64,000 nt of DNA from Chrysopilus asiliformis. Lineage: Eukaryota > Arthropoda > Insecta > Diptera > Rhagionidae. Below, piece by piece: positions 9,964-22,080 of this stretch. How positions within the stretch are numbered: position 1 is the stretch's first letter; each line of letters starts with the position of its first letter. The notes under the pieces are model-generated. The model had not been told where the DNA came from and made no database searches. It saw only the letters and a program-made list of their open reading frames with translations. The stretch covers positions 19,614,530 through 19,678,529 of the forward strand of contig OZ035962.1 in the NCBI GenBank assembly GCA_964034945.1, given 5' to 3'. Made by a program: the position numbers and the translations under genes.

Positions 9964-11633
9964 CTAAAAATAGAGAAGAAGGTATATTTAAGAAAGAGTT
10001 TTCCCACACAATTTTTTGACTGAATAATCGCCCAATTTTTTTGTTTCCGCGTGTGTGTGTGTTCGTTGTTATTTTTTTTTATTTCTGGTATCCCTAAATT
10101 CTATTTTTTCTCCTACAAAAAGAGTTTTTAAATCTTGGCGTTACTAGAGAACAGTTTTTATTTTTAATATATTCTTCATATTTGATATGAAACAAAAAAA
10201 AATATTTCGAAATTGGTGGTTTTTCCGCGAGCTTGTAAAATTTAACCCACTTTGGGCCTGTTCTGTCCGTCCCTCCTTCCTCCATCGGACACCCCTCTTC
10301 GATGAACTTCTTAGGGAATCGGGCGATCAACCACAACTTTTGAAAATCGTTTTTTTCTGATGATTTTTTTCACAATTTTATTATTTGAGGTTTTTGCATC
10401 CAGAAGTTTTAAGAATTTTCAACAAAAAGATAAAAGGATTATAATTACGGTCACCACATTTTTTTTTGTAGATCCGGAAGAAGTTGAGCTGGTGTGCGGG
10501 TGGGCTTGGATATTTGAAACGGAACACCAATGAAACAACGAAATTGTCTACAAAATAAATTTTTATTTGAATGAAAACCTAGGTGTAAGAATTAAGAAAT
10601 GTGATGGGGCCACAGATATCCTACTACTAGATCAAGCCATTTGCTATCTCAAATGGGCCACTGAAACGTCAAAAAGCTATGACGAAAAAAGGGACAAAGC
10701 TAGTAATTCTGGGAAATTAAAATTCTGGAAAAAAATGCTTATGCAGGTCCCCGACGGAATATTATTCAATCCCTATACCGATTATTCATGTTAATATTCA
10801 GAGCTGCCACATATATTAATATGCAATTCCCTAAACCGTGTATAAGTCTTATGAGTTCGACGTAAAACATATAATTCAAGTGTTATTGAGTTTGTTGATT
10901 CGAACGTCTGACATCACTAAAATTCGAAGACAAAATGAGACAACCATAGTCACGCTGTCCCATATTTTTGTCCCATATTTTGTTCGGAATTGTTCGAGTG
11001 CCGCGATCTAGTAGTACGATATCTGTGGATGGGGCGCAAAGATTTAAATCCAGAGTTGCACAGTCCACAGTGAGAATTAATTTAATTTCCCCGCTCTTTA
11101 CATTTCACAAATAGAGGCAACGGAAATTATAAATAAAATACCAATAAAGACAAAAGCGCTGCTGGCGAAATCTTTTGAAATATATGTAATATTTGTGGAA
11201 AATCGTTGAGAGAATATGCCGCAGGCGAAAAAAAAGTAATTGACAGTAAACCCCAGCCAAAGTAGAGGACTTTTTGCATATTTAGTGATCGTTTTTTCCA
11301 GTATTTGATAAATTATTATACCAAAATGAAAAATCCGGGACAAAAGTTTAATTACCGAAATATTAATCTTGGATTGCTGCGGCCTTTCCAGAACCTATGG
11401 TCACCCTAATAATAAGTAATTAAATGAGTTTTCCGGAATCGTAAATGCTATATATGGCTTCCGATCCATTTACTAATAAAAATCGGCAGATTAAAGCATT
11501 AAATGTGAACATAATCCGAAACAGGTCCTTTTAATGGAATTGAATTGATAAAATTGAATAAGATTATCACACTCTGAATGGTATTAAATAGAAATAGGTA
11601 ATAAAAACCTTTATTAATGGCAATGCAACTTAC
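9964..11633 (-). other. Multiplexin intron, 1.7 kb
   Basis: Starts gtaagttgc and ends ...ctatttttag. It contains a pair of related segments in opposite orientation around 10605-10635 and 11000-11030, sharing CCACAGATATC, one mismatch, then TACTACTAGATC. Each lies in a short open frame with the pattern C-x-x-[AS]-TDI-[LV]-LLD. No mobile-element ends were found. Confidence 0.7.
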
Positions 11634-11798
11634 CCTTTCACCTTTGACACCCGACATTCCAGGATCGCCTCGGTCTCCTTTTGATCCTGGCTGACCTCTT
11701 TCACCTGGTAATCCCATGTCACCTTTTTCACCGCCATCACCCTTTGGTCCTGGTGATCCGCCGCGTAATCCTTGCATGGTGTTCAACATAAGGGACTC
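11634..11798 (-). CDS. Mp: Multiplexin exon: short interruption then Gly-X-Y
   Basis: A 165 nt exon (55 residues, phase 0) has acceptor ...aaaaataaacag and donor GAAAGG|gtaagttgc. It opens with the interruption ESLMLNTMQ and then runs in triplets (GLRGGSPGPKGDGGEKGDMG onward) to VKGER, which joins in register with GHPGPHG of the next exon. The triplets are rich in KGD and RGD type charged positions (SKGDRGDPG), typical of basement-membrane collagens. Methionines in the interruption are not taken as a start because the acceptor and phase fit the upstream exon. Confidence 0.9.
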
Positions 11799-14700
11799 CT
11801 GTTTATTTTTGTTCACAAACAAAACAAGAAAGGAAAATACGTTAAAAATGGATCAATCCTTCAAAGTTCTTACAAAAATAGAATATATAAAAAGAAAACA
11901 AGAAAAGGATTTCAAGATAAATTCGAAATTAAGGCAGTTCGTGCTTTTTCTTCAGACAAATGCTCTTTGGTTTCTTTCATTTGTTATCCATGTTGAAGTG
12001 TCACAAAAGCATTTTCGTTTTGGCTCTTAAAACTATTTCCCAAGCCTTTTTTGACAGAAACAAGCAAACAAATGAAAACAAAATAAATACGGAAAATATT
12101 TTAAACAGCTTCTTGTCAACTGTTGTGACATATGCGACAAAATTAATCAACTAAACTATAAGAAAATATCACTAAATGCTTTTGTGACAACATAAAGAGT
12201 AAAAAACGCATTTTTGCTCTTCATAATGGGGGTTTTACCACTGATACCTTAAATGTCCTTGATGGATTCCAATTGATCTGTTAATTTGCAAATAGTACAA
12301 AGTGCAAGGACCAGCATGAAATTATACTTAAAACTGAATGTCTTGCTGACTAACAAAAACAAAGTTTTTTTTAAATAGTTTCTAAATCAATAAAATAATA
12401 ATAATAATAATGATATCAACAAGATGTGCACACACAAATGTGCTTAACCTGTAAAATGAAATTAGTTATGGTAAATTGCGTCTCATAATTTTTCTGAACG
12501 TCTAATTTTTCTACAAATTCCTTATCTTATGTTTATGTATTTTTAAGAAAAACATATTTTTTGAAATTCTGATGATTAGCTTAAGTTTGATTAACGTCGC
12601 GCTGCGTTTATAAATTGTTGGATGTGATATGTAGAAAAATTTGACTTTAGAATTTTTTGCTGAGATTTTGTTGCCGGACTTCAAGTTTCCTTATAATAAA
12701 ATATCATATTATTTGCTTACAAAAAACCACTTCTCTTCGATTTAACCATAAGTTTTAATACAATTTTCAAAAGTTTGGGATAAAAGTTTGGTTTCCAAGA
12801 CAACATGCCTGAATTCGGGACAGTTTCAACTTCCAGCTAATCCAGGATGTATGGTCACTCTACGAATTAGGAATGTATTTTTTTATTTGGTTGATTTTTC
12901 TTCAGCGTATTGAAGACTTAAAAAATAGTTCTTCTGGCATTTGAAAAATAAAACAAATAATCGGAAGTTTCGCCTCGCAAAAGTTGTTTTTCACAAGAAT
13001 TGAAGATAAAATTTGGAAATTCAGAATATTTTATGAATATTAGTAGTTTTTACGAAAATGACTACTTAAAGTAAAACTTATGCGGATTTTCTTCAGTGAA
13101 AACGAAGTCTTAAGCTTGTGTACACGGTAGAGAAAATAGGTGAGAGCTGTACTGAACAAAAAATCTCCTCTACCAAACATGTCTACACGAAATGAGGATT
13201 CTACGAAAATTTCTCTCGTGGAAAGTGACTCGAGAGAAAATTGGTGTAGAACTCTACAAAAGACTCTACCGAGTGCTTACACGAGTGATGATATTTTTCT
13301 CTCGACTAAAGATACGGGGGAGCGAAAAGCATTTGCTGTTTGGTCTCGTTTGGGATGAAAACTATTTTCTTTCTTTAAATTTCAGATATAAATGAAATTA
13401 GAAAATAATATGACTACGCGACAATTTAGCAATTTCCGATAAATTTTGGCCACCACACAATTTCCTAAACAAAAATCAAATATTTACTGATTGCTGTATA
13501 AATCACTTGCTATGTTCTATAAATCACTTTCAGATTCATATTTATAATTAAATTATTTCCAATATTTTTTCCTTGGTCCATGTATAAAAATATTGCAACG
13601 ATTTTTCCCTTCAATGTCCATCTTAAAATTTATCAGTCATTTCTTTTAAAATGTCTCGTTTTTGTTGATTTTTTTTACTTTTTTCCAAAAATTAAATCGA
13701 AATTACAATCATTAATAAATAACAAACAAATGTTACAATACTACAGTGAATGGGAAAAATCTGCCGAATTAACTCAACGCAAGTGCTATTTTGCTATTAC
13801 ATGGTTAGACGAGAGTTCTACCAACTTTTTCAACAGTTTGAATAGAGTGTAGAGAAATTTTTCGGACGTATAACTCTCGCCAAATCGTGTTTACATGGTA
13901 GAAAACTTTCGCCTAAAATATCTCGCGTAGAAGTTGAGTAGAGCTTTATGGTAGAGCTTTACGGTAGAGCTTTATGATAGAGCTTTACGGTAGATTTGGA
14001 TGTGAAAACATCCGCAAAAATAATATAATTTTGTTGTTTTTGCAGACCTTATAAGCCGAGAAATTCCAATAGGTAGAGCTCTATGATAGAGCACTACATG
14101 GGGGTTTACACGCATCTGGCGAGATTTTTCGCAATCTCTCGCCTATTTTCTCTAACGTGTAGACAAAGCTTTAGACGAATTTAATTTGCAAAATCTTTTA
14201 TTTGAGGTGTGAAAGGTGGTATTTAGACAGAAAATCCATTACAATTTTAAAGGGGGAAGGGAGGTTTGCAGTAGTGTGATGGAAGAATTGAATTTCATGC
14301 ACAAAAACTCGAAAAAAAATTAACAACGGAGGATTTGGATGGCTTGAAAAGACAAAAATTAACTTAATGCATTTTTTAAGAACTTTTAAAAGTGTATAAA
14401 TTATTTTGATTGTGGTTTTAACAAAACACACATAACCTAAAATTCTTAAATATAATAATTGTATTTAAAAATTAATAATTGAATAAAAATAATGTCATAT
14501 ATTAAATAGATTAATTTAGATTTATTTTAAAGATTTTTCGAGTTTTTTTTTAATTTCAGGCTTTTGCTGAAGTTACTTTGGAAAGGGTACATTATGTTCT
14601 GTATGTGCATTCTATCGTAACAAAGTCACACACAAATATATAAACGGGGCACTTTCGGAGTCTTAAAACCTCCTGGGAAATTTTAATACTATTCCATGTT

Positions 14701-15373
14701 TTTAACGACATTTTTTTAAACATTTTGCATTTGTGTTCCACCTTTAAATTATCACAAAATTAGTTTCATGAAGGCAAGCAGATTTCAACATGCCTATATG
14801 ATTTGTGAGTGCGATTTTGCTACCTGAACAATGAGCATGGCGTTGAGATTGTTTAAGCCGCTAAGCTTCGGGTATTACACCCTATGATTACCTGGCAAAT
14901 AACTTCCGCAAGGCTTAAGAGTAGTTGGTCCTGATATAAAGCGTCGTGGTGGCCGTGTGCAATTATATGTAAATTTTCTATTTTCATCGCTCACTAAATT
15001 CGACCTCTGAAACGTTTTCGTTTTTACATTTCTTTTTACTTTTGACGACTTGTTGGCGTTATTATGAAAAAAGGTGATAACTTTTTAGTGTAGTTGAAAG
15101 GAGTAAACTATAGGATGAACGGTTAGAAGATAAAAACAATCACATTAGTGGATATATGATTTTTTCTTTAAATATGCCGAAAGGAAATAGAGCATAGGTA
15201 GAATTTTTTTCTAAGAAAACTTTTAAATATTTTCGATTATGACGTGGGCTTAAAAAAAACTAATAGTGGTTTCCGAGAAGTGGTTTTCCTACATTTTGTT
15301 ATTAGTGCTATACGGTTTTATATATAAATAGATGAACAAAATTACAAATGCATAGAATCAAAAATTTACTTAC
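11799..15373 (-). other. Multiplexin intron, 3.6 kb
   Basis: Starts gtaagtaa and ends ...aaaaataaacag. The only delimited element is at 13113-14170. An AAT microsatellite lies near 12390-12410. Stretches 11800-13100 and 14180-15370 show nothing recognisable. Confidence 0.7.
13113..14170. mobile_element. Harbinger-like element with TTA duplication
   Basis: A 1058 bp element between TTA (13110-13112) and TTA (14171-14173). Termini are AGCTTGTGTACACGGTAGAG and, inverted, AGCTTTGTCTACACGTTAGA, both followed by GAAAATAGG and matching with a single-base gap. Subterminal regions repeat CTCTAC and CTCTCG motifs, with four GTAGAGCTTTA-like units near 13935-13990. No transposase or MADF motif could be read with confidence. 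Family assignment rests on the 3 bp duplication and termini. Confidence 0.65.
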
Positions 15374-15565
15374 ATCGTAATTCTCAGGTAAACCAGGAGG
15401 CCCAGGCGGCCCAGGTATACCTGGGACGCCTGGGGATCCGTCGAGTCCTGGTTCACCTTTGCTCCCCTGCAAGCCTTCAGGGCCACGAGGCCCGGGATCG
15501 CCCCTTTCGCCGCGGTCGCCTTTAAGACCGGGGGCACCGCGTTCACCCGGAACCCCTGTGACACC
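15374..15565 (-). CDS. Mp: Multiplexin exon: Gly-X-Y segment ending PENYD
   Basis: A 192 nt exon (64 residues, phase 0) opens after ...gattttttaag and ends GAT|gtaagtaa. It is an unbroken Gly-X-Y stretch (19-20 triplets, starting [20 protein letters not shown]) to residue 58, then leaves the repeat with LPENYD, which continues into the ESLMLNTMQ interruption of the next exon. It contains an RGD in helical context (ERGDPG). A long open frame overlapping this exon in another minus-strand frame lacks glycine periodicity and is a shadow. Separated from the preceding exon by 55 bp. Confidence 0.92.
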
Positions 15566-15620
15566 CTTAAAAAATCACTAATTAATTTCAGATTAGATAA
15601 AAAAGTATTTTGACACTTAC
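15566..15620 (-). other. Multiplexin intron, 55 bp
   Basis: A minimal intron: gtaagtgtc ... ctaat (likely branch point) ... gattttttaag. Both neighbouring exons are Gly-X-Y in register across it, which confirms both splice sites. Confidence 0.9.
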
Positions 15621-15776
15621 TGTTAGCCCTGGAGCACCGGTTTTCCCCTCTTTCCCTGGCAAACCGGGAGGTCCTCGTAGCGATTCTCGTATCACATCGT
15701 CTGATTTGATTGCTTCCAAGATGTTTGATGCATTACAACTGCACTGTTTCGATGTGGAAGGAAGACCATCAAAAAA
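15621..15776 (-). CDS. Mp: Multiplexin exon: cysteine-containing interruption and Gly-X-Y
   Basis: A 156 nt exon (52 residues, phase 0) has acceptor ...aatcttttcag and donor ACA|gtaagtgtc. Residues 1-34 are a non-collagenous interruption containing CSC at residues 12-14, an NAS sequon at 15-17 and a mixed, possibly helical segment with LEAIKSDD. Gly-X-Y begins at residue 35 (GPPGLPGKEGKTGAPGLT) and continues in register into the next exon. The intron on its 3' side is only 55 bp, whereas the one on its 5' side is 6.6 kb. The two closely spaced cysteines are candidates for inter-chain disulfides; a similar CMC motif occurs in the exon at 9526-9963. Confidence 0.9.
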
Positions 15777-16594
15777 CTGAAAAGATTATGTTTGGGGTTA
15801 GATTCAGTTGTTCAAAGTGTTATAACTATAACTAAGTTTTTGTACTAAAGAAAATGTTTCTCTTTTCAATTTGCACAAATACATTCATTCGATTGTTTAT
15901 TGAATAATACACTGAAACATAAAACTAGAAACATCAAACTTAATTGGTATAGGATAGTTTTTCGTTAAAAGTAAAATTAACACAAAATCGACTAATTTAT
16001 CTTTCTATTAAAATTCATAATTTTTCGATAATATCTCTAAATTCGATGTGGAAAGAAGACCAATTGATTTTTGAATGCTGCACTCGAACTGAGTAAGTAG
16101 TAGTAACAAAACTCGAATTTGAAAAGTCAAGATATTTCAAAGAATGTAAATGCAATTTTCACCACTTCCACTCATCCGATTGACTTGAAATATTATGTAC
16201 CTCCAACGACAATACTACATTTTCAATATTTCGTCCTTGTGGAAGGTTTTTTGAGGATAACGTAATAAACCGTTTCCTTAAAAAGATCTCTTCTGGGGGT
16301 TTTGGGGCCTCGAAATCCTATTCTGTCGTTAAGAAGTCTGTAAGGATAACGGAAGGTCCTGTACAGATAATGTGCTTAGAAAAATTTTCATTTGGTGGTT
16401 TTTGGGGCCGGAAAAAATCTCGTGCTGAATCCGATTCTGACATTATCAAGTCTGTGAGGATGACGGAGGTCATGTAAGGATGACGTGATTATTCTTTCTC
16501 TCAAATTTTTGGGAAAAAATCTATTTATAGTAAATTTGAATAAGTCATCTTCGAGAATTGCGAGGGCAAATTATAAACCGTCAATTGGAAGAGG

Positions 16595-17732
16595 TCCTAA
16601 ATAACATTTGACGCAGCCGTGTCGTCTTTATTCACATATTTCGTCACCATGCAAATCGCGGTGATAAGCAATTTTTGTCGCGGGCACATCGCCGTTGTGC
16701 AAATGGGATGCGCAATGGTACCCAGAGTGGAGAACCCTCTTGAGTGGTTTGACAAGCCGCAATTATGATACAGGAACGTAATTCTAACGATCCCATGTCA
16801 CGCTTCATTAACAAAATTAGTTTGTCAAGCTTCTTTATGAGAGCGTCATCTGACGGTATTACATCACACAAATCTTCGTTCTCCCACGAATGCTTACATA
16901 GCTTACGGACCGAAAAGAGATGAACAACGAAAAACGTAAACAAAAAGCAAACAAGAAAATTCTAATGGCGATAATTTAATGGAAATTTATTTATAATGGA
17001 CTTTTTCACCGATTGCATGCCGTGATTTTAGTTGCAAGTAAAAATTTTCAAAAATATTGAATCTTAAAATTTAAACAGATTTTAATAGGCCATCAAATTA
17101 TTTTGTTTTTAACAAAAAAATTATTTAATTTTTTTTTGCAGGTCGATTTTTTTATTTATTGCAATGAAGTTTTGATATCATTGCAATAAATAAATAAAAA
17201 AGCCATTTTTTATGCAATTTCCTTCAGTTATTAGCCTGAAATAAGAAATTTAATTCTCGAAGCGAAATCGTTTCAATCAAATATCAATGGGGAACATGGC
17301 GGCTGAAGGCATTTACTTTTTTTCTTTTGATTGTAAAGGGGGGGGGGGGGGGGCTTTGAGGTAACTATAGTGACAACTGTGCCGACCCTGTTCTCATTGC
17401 ATGCTTCTTCAAAGCGAAACTGGCATTCAGGTTCCACAGCTAATCACTGTATCGAGCCGACAACCTTCAAATGTCGCTCTATCGTGGCAGGATTTTCATG
17501 AAGCGAATATTGACCCAAAGACGACCCGTCGATCACCAATTTCCCCATTAAAGCTGCTGTGGCTTTGCAGACACATTATGAATCAGTGTGTCGTTCTCGT
17601 CACTTCTTACGCTTCTTGTACGCGGATGTGAATTATAGGTCTAAATCTTTAGTCCCGATTATGTAAATTGCTGCATTTTTAGGTCTCAAAGAACAAATCT
17701 CATGAGTCCGTGCTTTTCGATACTATTTGGGG
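16595..17732 (+). mobile_element. 1.1 kb TIR element, TCCCAAATAGCA family, copy A
   Basis: Left end TCCTAAATAACATTTG and right end ...CGATACTATTTGGGG are diverged versions of the inverted ends of copy B (48831-49952). The two copies share sequence throughout, e.g. TATTTCGTCACCATGCAA followed by TCGCGGTGATAAGCAATTT. Contains a 16-G run at 17338-17353. No transposase was recognised; copy C (32850-35371) is inverted and heavily interrupted. Confidence 0.65.
17338..17353. repeat. Poly-G tract, 16 bases
   Basis: Uninterrupted run of sixteen G inside copy A of the TCCCAAATAGCA element. The homologous position in copy B (about 49565) is not G-rich, so the tract is copy-specific. Confidence 0.95.
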
Positions 17733-19881
17733 TATCTTACGATTACTAACGAATTTTTTGTTATTACAAATGCCGGGACTCCCAGACGTTTAGAATGCGG
17801 AAAATTATGCTTGCGTAAGAAATGTCATTGCCGATGAACCACAAACCGAAGCGCCTGGAAATTTCTCAGTTCTAGTTTCCAAAAAACTCTGAGATACAAT
17901 CATTTACATAATTGAAAAGACAAAAAAAAATCCCCAGTTTTATTTATATTTTGATTTATCTAATTCAAATGCGAGTTAAAAAAAAATTGTTTTCGAATTT
18001 TCTAATTTTCCAATACCAAACAAATTTTGTTCTTTTCTATCGAACATGAATCAATTCAATGTAACTGTATGGGAAATATTTATCTAGAAATGTAGGTACC
18101 GAAAATTAGTGTTTATTTAAAAAAGAACCAAAGAGATTGAAACAACAGTGAAACAAATTTTTGTTGAAAGAAAGTAAATTGTTTACATTACGGCCAGAAG
18201 TTGGAATTACGTAAATATATTACATTTCATATTCATGTTTTATGTATGTTATATGTAATTACAATTAGCCTATGCAAGACTATATAAATAACTTACCTTA
18301 GATTTCTTGAATGTAAATTTCGCCAGCATGAAAATTAATAAATATGCAATTAGAGCCAAAATATAAACACACTCAACAGTAGATATGTAAATAATTGACA
18401 ATGAAAATGGAGGGGAATATAAAGTAGGATATCTAAATTTCATAGGAACCCATAGTATATGTAGAACCTTAGGGCAAAAATTAGAATGGTAATTTTAAAT
18501 ATCTATGTATACGTTTTACTCGCCTGTGCCTGCTTATCTAATGGTTAATGATATCCAATATTCCATACATATACATAAAATATGGTTGTTAACTTATACT
18601 TGTATAGATACGACTACATAAAAGCTTAGGCTGTTAACTGTAGAGGGAATTTTTGGCAAATTGAATAATTATAAGCCGGTTAAATAACTTTGACTTTATA
18701 ATTATTCTCGTAAATAATTTACTTTATATCATTTTTTCAGGTGGTATGAGAGTTGCCCTAAGTAAACATCAGTTATTTCGATTTTGGAATAATTTAGTCG
18801 ACAATGAATAAATTTTGTGTGCAAATTATTTACGAAATATTATTTCTAGACAAACTCAATGCCTGATGAACAATGAACGATAAACGTCAAATAATGCTAA
18901 TGAGAAATACTGGTGGCAATATTAAATAGCTCATGATGAGCATAAATGTCGGGAGAGCAATGAAAAATAAAATAATAACAACCATAAAAATGAAGAAAAA
19001 TACTGGGCAAAAATATGACGTCGGCCGTAAAGGTTAGGACAACAAAAGTCAATGAGTTCCTTTTTCCGGTTGCAAAAATTTGGATGAGGCATTCGTCGGT
19101 TGTCTTTTCCCCTAAAAAAAACTTCTATGCGTGGAAATTATCCCGAGGGATATGATGCGTATAATATACGCTCATGTGAACTGACAAGTAAAATTGATTG
19201 TTATCTGGTACGGGGTGTAACTTTAAAATTTTAAGAGAGAAGTTCCCTGGCTTGTCAAATTCTTGTAAAACATTTAAGTACTTGTGGAATGTCAAAACCT
19301 TGGGCCAAATGACTTGTAAATATTCATTCTTTAAGGGAAAACATATTGTTGAATATTATATTATGGTTATCTATTAAAGGAACAATTTTCCACAAAATTA
19401 TTTGTAAGGAAAATTTGTTCAAATGAATTTACAGTAGTTTAAATGGGATGTTCTACATTTTTAGTTTGAAAATTTGAAAATATTAATAGATTATTCTATA
19501 CTAAAATTATGGCCCACCCTACGATAGGTAGCCGCAATCTTATTTTTAAGAACATTTTAGAAAGTTGAACTTATGTAGAGACATGATAGATTACAGCATT
19601 TAACCCTTTGTGAACCAGAAAGTGAACAACAATAAATTAATAACCATGACTTTTTTTCGTTGAAAATGGTTCCAGAAAACATTTAAAAAAATGACATGAA
19701 CTACTTTTATGGAGGGGTGGTATTTATGCCTGTGGTATATAGAAGTACTAGAATTTGGACCCGGCTTCGCCCGGCTAAAAGCGTGATCAGAAAAAAAACT
19801 TAGGAAAACTAAATTAATTTGGTTAAAAATTAGGTAGCCTGCATGCTGTTCGTTAGTTTTTTCTCTTCGGAAAATGATTAA

Positions 19882-20177
19882 CGCATTCGGTATTGTGATG
19901 CCATATGGCAGCGCAGTTAAAAATTTGAATTGTCTTATTATTTATTTATTTTCAACACTCTAGTTAGTGCACCTTTAAGTGCATTTGTCACCCAATTTTG
20001 ATTTTTTGAGTAAAAAGCTGGACTACAGTGGACGTATTTGTAAAAAATAAAAATTTTAAATTTTTTTTTGTTTTTTTTCTTTTTTTTTGTTTTAAATGAA
20101 TACTGATAGCGTAAACATCATTAATTTGTATATAGAGTATTTTTAACCCCCATAGAAAAAAACATGTACCGAACGGG
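19882..20177. mobile_element. PiggyBac-like MITE, 296 bp
   Basis: Between TTAA 19878-19881 and TTAA 20178-20181. Inner sequence closely matches the MITE at 21797-22080 (e.g. AATTGTCTTATTATTTATTT and ATTTTGATTTTTTGAGTAAA). Its ends (CGCATTCGGTA / CCCGTTCGGTA) are mutated compared with the clean CCCTTTCGGTA of the other copy. Nested in the Helitron-like element. Confidence 0.75.
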
Positions 20178-20648
20178 TTAACAAACTAACAAAAAATTCC
20201 AGCACTTGCATTCGGTATTACTTTACCCCCCTCCGCTTACTCTCCCATCTATCGGGCTACTTTTTAATGGCGAACATCTGTGCTAAATTTCAGGCCAATC
20301 AGTTAAGTAGTTTCCCCGCGAAAGAGTAACATAGCGCATAAACTAAGTTTCGAAATCACTTTACCCCCTCCCCTTATTCCCCCACCTCTCGGGCTACTTT
20401 TTAATGGGTCTGTGTTGGGGCTGGACCCTCGATGAACATCTATGCCAAATTTCAGGCCAATCGGTTCAGTAGCTTCCCCGCGAAAGAGTAACGTAGCGCA
20501 AAAACTAAGTTTCAAAATCACTTTACCCCCTCCCCTTACTCCCCCCATCTATCGGGCTACTTTTCCGTATGCCTATGTTGGAACCAGAACTACCACAGAC
20601 ACTCATGCCAAATTTCAAGTCAATCGGTTCAGCCGTTTTTGCGTGAAA

Positions 20649-20680
20649 GAGGAACAGACAGACAGACAGACAGACAGACA
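20649..20680. repeat. CAGA microsatellite
   Basis: ACAGACAGACAGACAGACAG-type tetranucleotide run. It is the start-proximal microsatellite of the Helitron-like element. Confidence 0.9.
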
Positions 20681-21796
20681 CCAACTCATTTTTATATATT
20701 AGTATGATATAGAATGTTGATACTATTGGATAAGCAAAAAATATAAGGATTTAAAGTTGGTGGTACTTAAAAGTACCAACTGTTAACCAAGGGTTAAATA
20801 AACTGAAAAACAATTTACGTTACTATGGAGAAGGAGGGACGAAGTTTTTTAAATTAGGGTATAAAATAACTTAGCGTTGTTGTTTCTGACAACCGTGGCC
20901 ATAGTAAATCTGTTTGCTAGCAAGAGGTTGGAGTCGATCTTAGTGGGCGATAACTTTTCTTGGGAGATGAATGACGCAAACCACTTCAGAATTGCTCGAA
21001 TGTTCCAGGAGATAGCAGGGGAGGAGTTCACAAGCAAGGGGCAAGATTTATCGTAGTGGGCTAGATATACTTTGTGCGACTATTTAGTCAATGGCGAAAA
21101 CCGCATCAAAATTGCCCGAACGATTCAGGAGATAGCAGGAAAGGGTACAGGCAAGGTGGGAAGTAGATATTAGTGGTTGAAAATTTTCCTAGTGAGATTA
21201 TCTACACCGTGACAAAACCCGCATTAAAATTGCTCTAATGGTTCTGTAAATAACAGGCGAGGGGGTAAGAAGTAGGGGAAACACTGAGATAACACATAGT
21301 CTAAAGCATTCATAGTTTGTCTGTGGTGTTATTTTCAATTTTAAAACAAAGTGATACGTGGAGAAGAGGGAGGGGCATCTAATATTTTATATAATAAGAC
21401 TAACAAAAATCGGTTTCGCACAAATACCGTTGAAAATATTTCATTGAGCTTAAAACTCGAGAACCACTCAACCGATTTGGATAAAATTTTCAGTGGGCGG
21501 GTTTTACACCATGTGATAACCCACCGTTCCCCTTCTGTCTTACCAGTTTCCTCAATTTATGTATATAACATTTTTTGTTACCCATTATCATACATAATAG
21601 GAATATGAATTTAAGCAACACAGCATACGAACTACATTCCCTAATACTCATAAGATTTCATTTTGAATCATTCATGAAATTTTGTCGGCGAGCTGACTGT
21701 ATACAGAAGCATAAAGTGCTAAGAATTTAAAATCTGAAATATCGCCGTAAATGTTGTGTCGGGCTAATTGTATTTTGAGCTTTAATCGAAGCTTAA

Positions 21797-22080
21797 CCCT
21801 TTCGGTATTTTGATGCCATATGGCATCATGCTAAAAAATTTGAATTGTCTTATTATTTATTTATTTTCAACACTCTATTCTCATTCAGTGCACCATTAAG
21901 TACATTTTTGACCCAATTTTGATTTTTTGAGTAAAAAGCTGGACCACAGTGGACGTATTTAAAAAAAATTAAAATTTTTAATTTTTTTTTTGTTTTAAAT
22001 GAATACTAATAGCTTAAACATCATTAATTTGTATAGAGAGTATTTTTAAAACCCATAGAAAAAAACATGTACCGAAAGGG
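21797..22080. mobile_element. PiggyBac-like MITE, 284 bp, clean ends
   Basis: Flanked by TTAA at 21793-21796 and 22081-22084. Perfect terminal inverted repeats CCCTTTCGGTA / TACCGAAAGGG. No open frame of note. Second copy of the family at 19882-20177. Confidence 0.85.

Larger units (their letters stand above)
19748..20702 (-). mobile_element. Helitron/Helentron-like short element with 140-160 bp tandem units
   Basis: On the minus strand it begins TAATATATAAAAATGAGTTG with a GTCT microsatellite, and ends in a GC hairpin (GCCGGGCGAAGCCGGG) shortly before CTAG|TA. Three tandem units start at about 20222, 20362 and 20522 (TTTACCCCC...TCTATCGGGCTAC...CCAAATTTCAGGCCAATC). The inverted copy at 57331-57650 confirms the start. 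TATATAAAAAT start, microsatellite, hairpin and CTAG end are typical of short Helentron-related elements. Confidence 0.55.
19604..20793. mobile_element. PiggyBac-like element containing a nested Helitron-like insert
   Basis: Flanked by TTAA at 19600-19603 and 20794-20797, with inward-facing ends CCCTTTGTGAACCAG and CCCTTGGTTAACAG. TTAA duplications and CCC-starting ends are typical of piggyBac. Most of the interior is a later Helitron-like insert (19748-about 20702), itself carrying a second piggyBac-like MITE. The ends are diverged, so the outer element is the least certain layer. Confidence 0.5.

Noticed and set aside
15370..15564. 64-codon minus-strand frame starting [10 protein letters not shown]
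   Set aside because: Shifted reading of the exon 15374-15565; the Gly-X-Y frame with matching splice phase is the real one.
20303..20548. 81-codon frame with repeated GGVRGGGKVI motifs
   Set aside because: Translation of the 140-160 bp tandem units of a Helitron-like element, not a protein repeat.
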